Part shown: positions 48,827 through 56,995 of the stretch, in pieces
How positions within the stretch are numbered: position 1 is the first letter of the stretch
Layout of the letters: each line of letters begins with the position of its first letter
NCBI GenBank assembly: GCA_905197045.1
Contig: CAJJXG010000004.1
Span: forward strand, 1 to 64,000
Source: an uncultured Caryophanales bacterium
Lineage (GTDB): Bacteria; Bacillota_I; Bacilli_A; RFN20; CAG-826
Length of the DNA stretch: 64,000 nt
Reading direction: 5' to 3'
The notes under the pieces: model-generated
The model's database searches: none
What the model saw: the letters and a program-made list of their open reading frames with translations, nothing else
Told to the model about the DNA's origin: nothing
Translations under genes and position numbers: made by a program

Positions 48827-50098
48827 ATGAAAAAAGATTATTTACCACGTTTGTTTGATGAAACACTAGAATTTTCATTAAAGAGTAAAGGCGCAGTCCT
48901 TGTTGTAGGACCAAAGTGGTGTGGAAAGACTAGAACATGCTCACGCCACGCAAAAACCATCATAGAAATGTTACCTGCGGATACAAGGAAACAAAATGTA
49001 TTGTTCGCCAAAAATGCTCCTTCACTATTTTTGTCTCAAGGCCCAAAACCAATATTGATTGATGAATGGCAAATTATTTCATTGATTTGGGATTCTATCA
49101 AGACAGAAGTTGATAAGAATGATGATTTTGGCCAATTTATTTTAACTGGAAGTGTGACTGATCGAATTGCCTATGATGGTGGGAATAATGAAGAGCAAGA
49201 AAGACATACTGGAAACGGTAGAATAACTATTAAAAAATTAAGAACAATGTCTCTTTTTGAAAGTGGTGATAGTAACGGTACTGTCTCTCTTTCTAAATTA
49301 GGTGAAGGCATATTTGAAGAAGCTATATCAAATGCTGATATTGAAGACTATGCTTATCGGATTTGTCGTGGTGGTTGGCCACTGGCAATTGGTGAAAATA
49401 AAGATGTTGCTTTGCAACAAGCTATCGATTACTACGAAATGCTTTATAACGAAGATGTGTTTTCAATCAGAGATATCAAATTTCATAAAGACACGACTAT
49501 TGCTGAAAAGGTTATTCGATCATATGCTAGGAATATAGGTACTTCATGTGCGAGTTCACTTATTACTAATGATGCAGGAATCGACAAAGAAACGATGAAT
49601 AAGTTTGATGAAGTACTACAAAGACTTTATATTCTAGATAATGTTAGAGCGTGGAGCGTAAATTTAAGAAGTAGAACTGCTATAAGAACAAAAGATACTC
49701 GCTATTTTGTAGATCCATCCATTGCAACTGCGGCTTTAGGATTAACACCTTCCTCTCTCTTTAAGGATATGAACTATTTTGGCTTTTTATTTAAATCATT
49801 AGCTATAAGAGATTTAAAAATATATAGTGAATCAATTAATGCAAAACTTTTCCACTATCGAGACAAGCGAGGACTTGAGGCTGATGCGGTTTTAGTCTAT
49901 AAAAATGGAGAATTCGCTCTAATTGAAATAAAGTTAGGTGATGATGAATCAATTGACTTGGCAGCGAAAAACCTTCTTAAGCTTCAGGATGACTTAATTC
50001 AAAAGCCTCTCTATCTTATGGTGATAACAAAATCACGTTACGCTTATAAAAGAGATGATGGCGTTTATGTTGTCCCACTAGCGACTCTTCGCAATTAA
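48827..50098 (+). CDS. AAA ATPase with C-terminal DUF4143 domain (paralogue 2)
   Basis: A 423-residue paralogue of the 45173 gene. Walker A is GPKWCGKT (28-35), Walker B LIDEWQ (77-82), then LTGSV. The C-terminal part has RYFVDPSIATAALGL and the PD-(D/E)XK-like LEADAVLV...ALIEIKLG. It shares the motif order and the VDPSIATA and HYRDK segments with paralogue 1, but the middle region is divergent. It is a single gene, leaderless, preceded by the 23-bp array B. Function unknown. Confidence 0.85.
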   Translation: MKKDYLPRLFDETLEFSLKSKGAVLVVGPKWCGKTRTCSRHAKTIIEMLPADTRKQNVLFAKNAPSLFLSQGPKPILIDEWQIISLIWDSIKTEVDKNDDFGQFILTGSVTDRIAYDGGNNEEQERHTGNGRITIKKLRTMSLFESGDSNGTVSLSKLGEGIFEEAISNADIEDYAYRICRGGWPLAIGENKDVALQQAIDYYEMLYNEDVFSIRDIKFHKDTTIAEKVIRSYARNIGTSCASSLITNDAGIDKETMNKFDEVLQRLYILDNVRAWSVNLRSRTAIRTKDTRYFVDPSIATAALGLTPSSLFKDMNYFGFLFKSLAIRDLKIYSESINAKLFHYRDKRGLEADAVLVYKNGEFALIEIKLGDDESIDLAAKNLLKLQDDLIQKPLYLMVITKSRYAYKRDDGVYVVPLATLRN

Positions 50099-50346
50099 TA
50101 TTTGTTTTAGAAAAAGAAGCCAATGAATAATTGACCTTTAACGTTCTGCCATGATGGTTAAAAATTTTTGCTTGGAACTTATTGTGAATTTATAATATCT
50201 TCTAATCGCATATTTGATTAGTAATCTTTAAAATATATGTTTGTAAAGACAGATATTAAGTTCAATAGAGACTTAATTTGTTTCTAAAATTAAGGACCTT
50301 GGTTGTTTTTGCACATTAAAGGAAGATTTTACACGAGTAATTATTT

Positions 50347-51966
50347 ATGAAATTTAAACGTATATTTACACTATCTATTTCTACTTTATTAACGCCTTTT
50401 GCTCTTGCTTCATGCGGCGTGCAAAATTTAAGCGTATTAAATATTGTTGAAGATGAAAAAACTTTAAATGTAGGACAAACTTATAATATTAAAATTAGCC
50501 AAGAAAATTTAAACGATGTGATTATATTTTCATCTTCAAATTCTGATGTTGCTAGTGTTGATTCTCACGGAGTGGTAACAGCTTTAAAAGAAGGTAGCTC
50601 AATAATTGAAGCAAAATGTGGCTCATTAAAAGATACAATTAAAATTATTGTTAATGATGAAATCTCAATAAGTGAATTGACTTTGAATATAAAAGATGAA
50701 GAGGTCGAAGTAGGCGAAAGCACAATTTTAGAAGTATTTGTCGAACCAGAAGAATATTTTAATGATGTTTCTTTTGAAACTGTAAGTGGCGCGGATAATA
50801 TTTCAATTGATGGCACCGAAGTTAAAGCTTTAAAAGCTGGAGATGCTTTAATTAGAGCAAAGTTAGAAAGTCGAACATCTAATGAAGTTTCTTTACACAT
50901 TTATGATTTTATTGGAAATGTAATGGATAGAGAAATTTTTGAAGGCGATTTATTTCCGGTTACAGTATCGTTAACTAAAAAGTTAACTGATACTGATATT
51001 ACTGTCGAGTTTGACGATCCAACAATTGCGGAGTTTAGCCATATTGATAATGGAACTTTGTATTTCAAGGCTTTGAAATACGGAAATACAAGTTTTGTAA
51101 TCAGAACAAATGATGGAAGTGTTTCTAATTATATTGATTTAACAGTTTTAAAAGATAATAACTATGAAAATATAGATAAAGAAGAATTCTATGCAAATTA
51201 TACTAAGGCTATTGATGCAAATGACGCAAAAGCAAGAAGTGATAATTATTTAATGAGTGGAGATATATCAAAACAAGACCAAGAACCAACGATTTCAACT
51301 TACCAACCAACTAGCGGCAACAAACTTGTTAAAAATTCAACATATACCTTCTCTTCTGATAATTTGTCTTATGATATTTATGATGAAAATGGGGATTTTG
51401 CAAATAGAATTTTTAAAAATGGGGCTTATATAACTCTTGAAGAAGTTGCTGCTTATGTTTTTGCTTTTGGCGATGTACCAGTAAATTATTATGAAGATCG
51501 TAATGATTATCCTAAACCTTATGAATCACCACGGGGAGAATACTTAAGGTTAAATAATTCTAAATTTTCTGGAGATACCTCTAAATATAAATATGAACCT
51601 GAATTACCAAGGATTTCGGGTTGTGGTGGTGATTTAATTTATTATGAAATTGATATAGGTACTACTGGAACAGATTGCGATCCAAGTTATGATATTGCTG
51701 ATTATAATGATGGACGTAAGATAACAAGAGGCGCAGCAAGAATAGTTTATTCAGCTAAATACACTAATGGTCAACCAATTAAAAATCTTGAGGATCGCTA
51801 CGTATTTTATACTTATAACCACTATAATGACTTTCAAGAGTATCTTAATTATGAAAATGGTCGGGGAAAAATTTTTGGTAATGTTACAGGCGGTAACAAA
51901 TTAAATAAATACGACCGAAACAATCCTCCAACCGTATATCCAGAAGTTGTTTATCGCTCTTTATAA
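50347..51966 (+). CDS. lipoprotein with BIG2-like repeats and C-terminal barnase-like ribonuclease domain
   Basis: A 539-residue protein with a lipoprotein signal (lipobox ALASC near residue 23). Bacterial Ig-like (BIG2) repeats follow, e.g. SSNSDVASVDSHGVVTALKEG, then a linker. The last 180 residues align by eye with barnase: LEEVAAYVFAFGDVPVNYY to the first helix, YYEIDIG (Glu434) to the general base, AARIVYS (Arg465) to DRILYS, and YTYNHYNDF (His492) to TDHYQTF. It is probably an outside-anchored RNase. No barstar-like immunity gene is next to it. Confidence 0.75.
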   Translation: MKFKRIFTLSISTLLTPFALASCGVQNLSVLNIVEDEKTLNVGQTYNIKISQENLNDVIIFSSSNSDVASVDSHGVVTALKEGSSIIEAKCGSLKDTIKIIVNDEISISELTLNIKDEEVEVGESTILEVFVEPEEYFNDVSFETVSGADNISIDGTEVKALKAGDALIRAKLESRTSNEVSLHIYDFIGNVMDREIFEGDLFPVTVSLTKKLTDTDITVEFDDPTIAEFSHIDNGTLYFKALKYGNTSFVIRTNDGSVSNYIDLTVLKDNNYENIDKEEFYANYTKAIDANDAKARSDNYLMSGDISKQDQEPTISTYQPTSGNKLVKNSTYTFSSDNLSYDIYDENGDFANRIFKNGAYITLEEVAAYVFAFGDVPVNYYEDRNDYPKPYESPRGEYLRLNNSKFSGDTSKYKYEPELPRISGCGGDLIYYEIDIGTTGTDCDPSYDIADYNDGRKITRGAARIVYSAKYTNGQPIKNLEDRYVFYTYNHYNDFQEYLNYENGRGKIFGNVTGGNKLNKYDRNNPPTVYPEVVYRSL

Positions 51967-52016
51967 TTTTGCTTGTTAATTTTTAAATATTTTCTCTTTT
52001 CAATTTTTAATAGAAT

Positions 52017-52042
52017 GATATAGCAAGCCGCTTTGCTATATC
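52017..52042. repeat. left palindromic end of the IS
   Basis: GATATAGCAA, GCCGCT, TTGCTATATC: a hairpin inside the terminal inverted repeat. Confidence 0.85.
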
Positions 52043-52052
52043 AAAAATATGA

Positions 52053-52163
52053 TATAATAAATTGCCAGACATAAATATAATTGAATATAGCTTTAATAGT
52101 CTAACTGATATTCATAGTCTGGCACAACTCAGTTAGACTATTAAAACTAGTTGTGCCACTATG
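52053..52163 (+). promoter_or_regulatory. transposase promoter and self-sequestering leader
   Basis: TATAAT at 52053-52058. In the leader, segment a (52092-52108) is perfectly complementary over 17 nt to a' (52129-52145). Segment b (52113-52129) pairs with b' (52149-52163), which contains the ATG at 52161. The order a-b-a'-b' makes the two pairings a pseudoknot or mutually exclusive. A third segment (52063-52070) can also pair with the middle of b. Confidence 0.7.
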
Positions 52164-53138
52164 AGAAATAACCATAAAACAATTTTTTTGTATATTTTAG
52201 AAAACTTTAAAGAGCTTACTTTTTTTGAGTTATCAATTTTAACAGAATTCTTTAAAAAAAGATTAATTGACTTCGATTCGATAAGCGAAGAACTAGCTGT
52301 TAAAGATCTAAAGAATCTTGATTCTAATTCTAACTCCGAGTATTTACTTCCACCCCCAGAGTCAATTACGCTAAAAAACAATAATGTCCCAATTTTGCAA
52401 TTAACAGATTTCGCAAAAGTTAATTTTTCTTTCATTTATGATTTTTGTAATTTAGTGATATCGGATGTAACATTAAGAACTATTCAAAAACAGTTAAAAA
52501 TTAACTATAGAACAGCTGTATTTTGGAGACATAAAGTTTTCATTGCAATTAGAGATTATATGAAATTCTTAATACTTAAAAGAACGATATATTTTGATGA
52601 AATTTACGTAAAAATTGGTAGTTTGGATATAAATAAACGTTCAAATTTTAAGAAAAACGAGAAGACACCGTTAGCAGGAAAAGCTATTGTAGCTGTAGCT
52701 TGTGACGACTTTGGAACCGTTATTTGTAACGATTTTGGAGAAACATTGGATACTCTAGAAAAGTATTATCAATTTTATAAATCGCATGTAGAAAAGGACT
52801 CAACAGTAATTGGAGATTCTCACGCAGGATTATCAAAATTAATCAACGAACTTAACTTATCAGATAATAGAGTTAAATTTAACAAAAAGGATCCGATGAT
52901 TATGCATGAGCTTCAGCCAATTAATTCTCTTTCTTCATCTATAAAAAGATTTGTCGAGCAAAAGCATCGTGGTATTACAAAGGAAAACTTACAAGATTAT
53001 TTAAACTTAGCGAGTCTGAAGCAAACACTTATTAAACATAGGTATTATCATAACCAAATGGTTTTATTTTTGGTGGAATTGATTTACAGTTCCTCGGCAA
53101 GTTTGAAATTTAGAGACTTGTTTCCAAGGAAAAAATAG
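52161..53138 (+). CDS. IS1595-family DDE transposase
   Basis: A 325-residue protein. An N-terminal helical DNA-binding part ends in INYRTAVFWRHKV, the segment typical of IS1595/ISXO2 transposases. The catalytic DDE core follows, with YFDEIYVKIG (first Asp), VIGDSHAG (second Asp) and the VNS.H-like INSLSSSIKRFVEQKHRGIT near the C-terminus. It has no SD; its ATG lies in the 3' arm of an RNA stem. It is full length with no internal stop, so the element is probably active or recently so. Confidence 0.85.
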   Translation: MRNNHKTIFLYILENFKELTFFELSILTEFFKKRLIDFDSISEELAVKDLKNLDSNSNSEYLLPPPESITLKNNNVPILQLTDFAKVNFSFIYDFCNLVISDVTLRTIQKQLKINYRTAVFWRHKVFIAIRDYMKFLILKRTIYFDEIYVKIGSLDINKRSNFKKNEKTPLAGKAIVAVACDDFGTVICNDFGETLDTLEKYYQFYKSHVEKDSTVIGDSHAGLSKLINELNLSDNRVKFNKKDPMIMHELQPINSLSSSIKRFVEQKHRGITKENLQDYLNLASLKQTLIKHRYYHNQMVLFLVELIYSSSASLKFRDLFPRKK

Positions 53139-53140
53139 TT

Positions 53141-53166
53141 GATGTAGCAAAGCGGCTTGCTACATC
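53141..53166. repeat. right palindromic end of the IS
   Basis: GATGTAGCAA, AGCGGC, TTGCTACATC. It differs from the left end at two positions that pair with each other in the hairpin. Confidence 0.85.
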
Positions 53167-53344
53167 ATTCTAGTGAATATTAGTTTTCCATTAATTTTAG
53201 CCCTAAATTAAAGTTCTCGTGTATTTTTTATTGACGAGTAAAAATAATATTTCTATAGTTTACGAGTCAGCAAGATAATTTGACACCCCCGCTAGTAAGC
53301 GCAAAATTAAAACAGAGACTTGCCTGATTTTAGGAGGCCAAAAA

Positions 53345-55804
53345 ATGAGAAAAAAGTTTCGTTTTGCAGGTTTATTTCTTGCAGGTTTTAGTGTATTTGC
53401 TTTAGCAGGATGTGGAAATAGCGCTAATAATTCAAGCATCATTACAGTTATTTTTGATAGTAATGGTGGAAGTGAAGTTGCTTCTCAAACCACACCAGAT
53501 GGTCATCTTACTGAACCAACTGCTCCAACAAAAGATGGCTTTATTTTTGCTGGTTGGTATGAAGATGAAGCTTTAACAAACGAATTTTTATTTGATAGTG
53601 AAACAGTAAAAGAAGATACAACACTTTATGCTAAGTGGGATGAAAAAACAAAGTTAGTTGTAACCTTTGAAAGCAATGGCGGAAGTAGTGTTTCTTCACA
53701 ACAAGTTAGTGAAGGTGGATTCGTTGTTGAACCAACTGAGCCAACAAAAAGCGGTTATAAGTTCGGTGGATGGTATAGTGAATCTTCTTTAACAAATAAA
53801 TGGGATTTTAAAACAAATACAGTTAATGAAGAAACAACTTTATATGCAAAATGGGATACATATACTGTTGAAGATTTAATTGAAGAGGCTTCTAAATACA
53901 CAAGTGAAGCATCTAATGAAAGATTTATTGCTCGTGTAACAGTCGATGACATTATCGATGCAAAAACAGGCGAAATGAATGTTAGTGATGATACTGGCAC
54001 TATTTATGTCTGGGGATCTAGAAATAGTGATGGATCTAAATATTTTGAAGATATTGAAGATAAACCTATAAGTGGAGATGAAATTTTAATCTCTGCTGAT
54101 TTACAAACTTTTAAAGGCACACCAGAAATCCATGAATCATGGATACTTGAAGTAAAACATAGCCAAGGTGATTTTGATATTAATGATTATGAAGCAATGA
54201 GTGTTAACGAGGCGCGCGATGAAACAAAAGGCGCTAAAGTTTTGCTTAATGGTGTAGTTTCACAATTTACATATAATAGCAGTAAAGTAGCAACAGGCTT
54301 TATCCTTGTTGATAACACTAGTTCAATTTATGTTTTCGACATGGAAACGGCAATGCAAGTCGAAATTGGAAATAAAATTCAAATTGCCGGAACTAGAGAC
54401 AACTGGATATTAGAAAAAGAAGAAAATAATGCTGAAAAATGGGGGTATGATGGCTGTATTCAATTAACAGAAACACACTTAATTTCCAATGATAATGGCG
54501 ATAATAGTTGGGATAAGAGTTGGGTTAAAGAATCAACTGTTAAAAAGTTATTAGAAGTTGATCCTTCCAAAGAAAATATTACAACTGAAATTTATAAGGT
54601 TAATGCTTTGGTTAAAAAACAAGATGGTTCAGGCTTTGTTAACTATTATTTCAATGATTTAGACGGCACAACTGGAAGTTATACTTATTCGCAAGCTAAT
54701 GGTTCTGACTTTGAATGGCTTAATGAATTTGATGGAAAAATTTGTACAGTATACTTGATGGTTATAAATTATAAATCTGAAGCAAGCGGCGTTATCCCTA
54801 GATTATTACCTATTGAAGTCAAAGATGAAAACTTTGAATTTAATCCTCAGAATGGTGCTCAATTTGTACTTGATTACTATGTAGAAGATTTATTTGATGT
54901 TGATACATATTATGCAAATCCAAATCTTGAAGTACCTACCAGCGCAACAAACTCATTAATTGAAATCGATAATGCTAAGATAACATACAAATCAAGCGAT
55001 GAAAACGTTATTAAATTCAATGAAGTTAAAGGCGTTACATATATGAACATTTTAAACTTTGATGAAAAGGATGTAACAATTACAGCTGAAGCAACATATG
55101 CTGGAGTTACTGCAAAACTTGAAAAGGTAATCCATGCAAAGGATGTTGACTTATTAGAATATACAAATGTAAAAGGAGCAATTGGGGCTAATTTAGAAAG
55201 CGAGGTTTCTGTTAGAGCAATTGTTGGTCCTTCACTTGTTAATAGAGATGGCTTTTATTTAATTGATGATACTGGAGTGATTGCAGTTACAACAGATACA
55301 AAAACGCTTGGTCAACTGAATGTTGGTGATGAAGTTGTTTTACATGGAACTAGAACTCAATTTAATAAAATCGATGAGCAAGAAAAACCAGGGCAAAGCT
55401 GTATTTTAGATGCAGTAATTGATGTAAATCTTTACGGAAATAATAAATATTCAACAAAAACATTTGAAAATAAAACTTTTGATGAATTATTGAAACTTGA
55501 TTATAAAGAAGATTTAACAAATAAAGTTTATTATGTTAAAGCAAAAGTAGTAGTAGTTGAAGAAAAGTATTATACAACTATGAATTTTACTGATCCTAAC
55601 GATTCTACAAAAACACTTAAGCTTTATTCAAGTAGTGCTAATCAATATAAATTCTTGTTTGATTATGCTGATAAGGTTCTAACTTATGCTGTTGCACCAT
55701 GTAATTGGAACAAGAAAGACTATTATGCTTTCTGCGTTTTAAATGTTCAATTAGAAGATGGAACAATTATCAATAATGAATTAAATTTTGAAAGTAATAG
55801 ATAG
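53345..55804 (+). CDS. lipoprotein with two InlB B-repeats and OB-fold-like repeats
   Basis: An 819-residue surface protein with lipobox LAGC near residue 23. Two Listeria-Bacteroides (Flg_new) repeats follow at about 35-100 and 105-170, each with VTF.SNGG ... GWY ... TTLYAKWD. After them come at least three OB-fold-like modules recognisable by 'NVSDDTGTIYVWG', 'LVDNTSSIYVFD' and 'LIDDTGVIAVTTD' strands, each preceded by a helix such as TVEDLIEEASKY. This points to binding of a surface or extracellular ligand. SD TAGGAGG. Confidence 0.8.
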   Translation: MRKKFRFAGLFLAGFSVFALAGCGNSANNSSIITVIFDSNGGSEVASQTTPDGHLTEPTAPTKDGFIFAGWYEDEALTNEFLFDSETVKEDTTLYAKWDEKTKLVVTFESNGGSSVSSQQVSEGGFVVEPTEPTKSGYKFGGWYSESSLTNKWDFKTNTVNEETTLYAKWDTYTVEDLIEEASKYTSEASNERFIARVTVDDIIDAKTGEMNVSDDTGTIYVWGSRNSDGSKYFEDIEDKPISGDEILISADLQTFKGTPEIHESWILEVKHSQGDFDINDYEAMSVNEARDETKGAKVLLNGVVSQFTYNSSKVATGFILVDNTSSIYVFDMETAMQVEIGNKIQIAGTRDNWILEKEENNAEKWGYDGCIQLTETHLISNDNGDNSWDKSWVKESTVKKLLEVDPSKENITTEIYKVNALVKKQDGSGFVNYYFNDLDGTTGSYTYSQANGSDFEWLNEFDGKICTVYLMVINYKSEASGVIPRLLPIEVKDENFEFNPQNGAQFVLDYYVEDLFDVDTYYANPNLEVPTSATNSLIEIDNAKITYKSSDENVIKFNEVKGVTYMNILNFDEKDVTITAEATYAGVTAKLEKVIHAKDVDLLEYTNVKGAIGANLESEVSVRAIVGPSLVNRDGFYLIDDTGVIAVTTDTKTLGQLNVGDEVVLHGTRTQFNKIDEQEKPGQSCILDAVIDVNLYGNNKYSTKTFENKTFDELLKLDYKEDLTNKVYYVKAKVVVVEEKYYTTMNFTDPNDSTKTLKLYSSSANQYKFLFDYADKVLTYAVAPCNWNKKDYYAFCVLNVQLEDGTIINNELNFESNR

Positions 55805-55829
55805 AATTTTCAAAGCTTATTTGCTTTTA

Positions 55830-55861
55830 CAAACTGGTCTGAAAAACGGCCAGTTTTTTAA
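55830..55861. terminator. bidirectional terminator
   Basis: AAACTGG.C/G.CCAGTTT hairpin with T6 to the right. It serves the lipoprotein gene and perhaps the convergent HAD gene. Confidence 0.75.
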
Positions 55862-55865
55862 ATGA

Positions 55866-56654
55866 TTAAATGAGATTATATTTTTTTAAAGCTTTATACA
55901 TACCATCATTTTCAATAGTATCAGTTACAAAAGAGGCGTGCTTTTTAGCCTCAGGATTTCCGTTTCCTAAACAAACACTATGTTTAACTAATTTAAACAT
56001 AGGTATATCGTTAGTATCATCTCCAAAAGCCATAGCTTCATCAGGAGAAATGTTAAGTTTAGCTAATATAGCCTTTATACCTTTGCTTTTTAAAAATTCA
56101 GTTGGATAAAGTTCAACATTATTATCAGTAACTCTATTAAAAAGTAGATTATACTTTAAAGCTAAATTTTTAATGAATTCATCACGTTGAGGAGTAGCGA
56201 AAATTTGAATCGATAACACATCTTCGTTTTGATAGTTTTTAAAATCAACTGGATATGGCTCATAATAGACACTATAGAAGTCATTTATTAATTTCTTATC
56301 AACTTCTTTAATGTATGTTGTAAATTGAGTTATAAGAATAAAGCCAAGATTTTCTTTTTCTAAAGCTTTGATTATCTTTTCTTTAATATCATTATTAATA
56401 TAATCTTCATAAAGAGTTGTGCCATCAATCATAGTAAATCCACCATTTACTAAGACACATCCATCAAAAGGAATTAAATTAAAAGTATTAAGTTTTTCTA
56501 ATGCATAGTAAGTTCTTGCCGAGTTGATTATAAGTTTTATTCCATTATCGTGAGCTATCTTTAATCCTTCGATTCCTTTAGAGTTAAATGTTCTTGTTTT
56601 ATGATCAAATAGAGTCCAGTCAAAGTCTGAAAAAATAATTTTAATTTTATCCAT
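55866..56654 (-). CDS. Cof-type HAD-superfamily phosphatase
   Basis: A 262-residue protein from the ATG at 56654, chosen over an upstream ATG because a TATATT -10 box (56661-56666 on this strand) lies exactly 6 nt before it. HAD motifs are DFDWTLFD (motif I; W in place of the usual G), INSAR (motif II), a Lys in FLKSKGIKA, and FGDDTNDIPMF (motif IV). The type IIB cap suggests a sugar-phosphate or nucleotide phosphatase. Monocistronic. Confidence 0.88.
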   Translation of the reverse strand: MDKIKIIFSDFDWTLFDHKTRTFNSKGIEGLKIAHDNGIKLIINSARTYYALEKLNTFNLIPFDGCVLVNGGFTMIDGTTLYEDYINNDIKEKIIKALEKENLGFILITQFTTYIKEVDKKLINDFYSVYYEPYPVDFKNYQNEDVLSIQIFATPQRDEFIKNLALKYNLLFNRVTDNNVELYPTEFLKSKGIKAILAKLNISPDEAMAFGDDTNDIPMFKLVKHSVCLGNGNPEAKKHASFVTDTIENDGMYKALKKYNLI

Positions 56655-56660
56655 GAGATA

Positions 56661-56666
56661 AATATA
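56661..56666 (-). promoter_or_regulatory. -10 box of the HAD gene, leaderless
   Basis: TATATT on the minus strand, 6 nt before the ATG at 56654. Confidence 0.55.
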
Positions 56667-56995
56667 GAGTAAAAGCAAGCATTAGTCAAATCGTTAAAAA
56701 TATTAATTTTAGTGCAGATTTGCAGACTTTTTTAAGATTTAAAAAGACTTTTGCATAATATATGTTTATATATATAAAAGAAAGATTATTTCTTTAAATT
56801 CAGATAAAGATATTAAAGAAGGTAACGAAGAGAAATAGAATTTTTTAAGTTTCAAATGCGATTTTTTCATTTTATTTTATTAACTAATTTTTCTTGAAAA
56901 GCAAAACAAGTTATAAAGATGAACGTTAAGAAACTTTTTCATAATTCAATTTAAAATTTTTTTATCTTATACTATTAAAGTCAAAGAGGTAATTT
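56667..56995. other. divergent AT-rich intergenic region
   Basis: Holds the upstream parts of two divergent promoters. On the plus strand TATACT (56970-56975) and SD AAAGAGGTAA serve the 56996 gene. Nothing else is recognisable. Confidence 0.5.

Larger units (their letters stand above)
52011..53172 (+). mobile_element. IS1595-like insertion sequence, apparently intact
   Basis: A 1162-bp element with 32-bp terminal inverted repeats (30 of 32 positions identical), one transposase gene and no passenger. Each end contains a self-complementary hairpin with 10-bp arms (52017-52042 and 53141-53166). I see no clear target duplication at the flanks. It sits between two lipoprotein genes. Confidence 0.85.

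Noticed and set aside
50565..50900. 111-codon minus-strand frame inside the barnase-like lipoprotein gene
   Set aside because: Antisense of the Ig-like repeats with no start signals.
52003..53180. Target-site duplication of the IS
   Set aside because: The bases flanking the 32-bp ends do not match; no duplication can be claimed.
53260..53344. Riboswitch upstream of the InlB-repeat lipoprotein
   Set aside because: No conserved aptamer motif; only a normal SD is visible.
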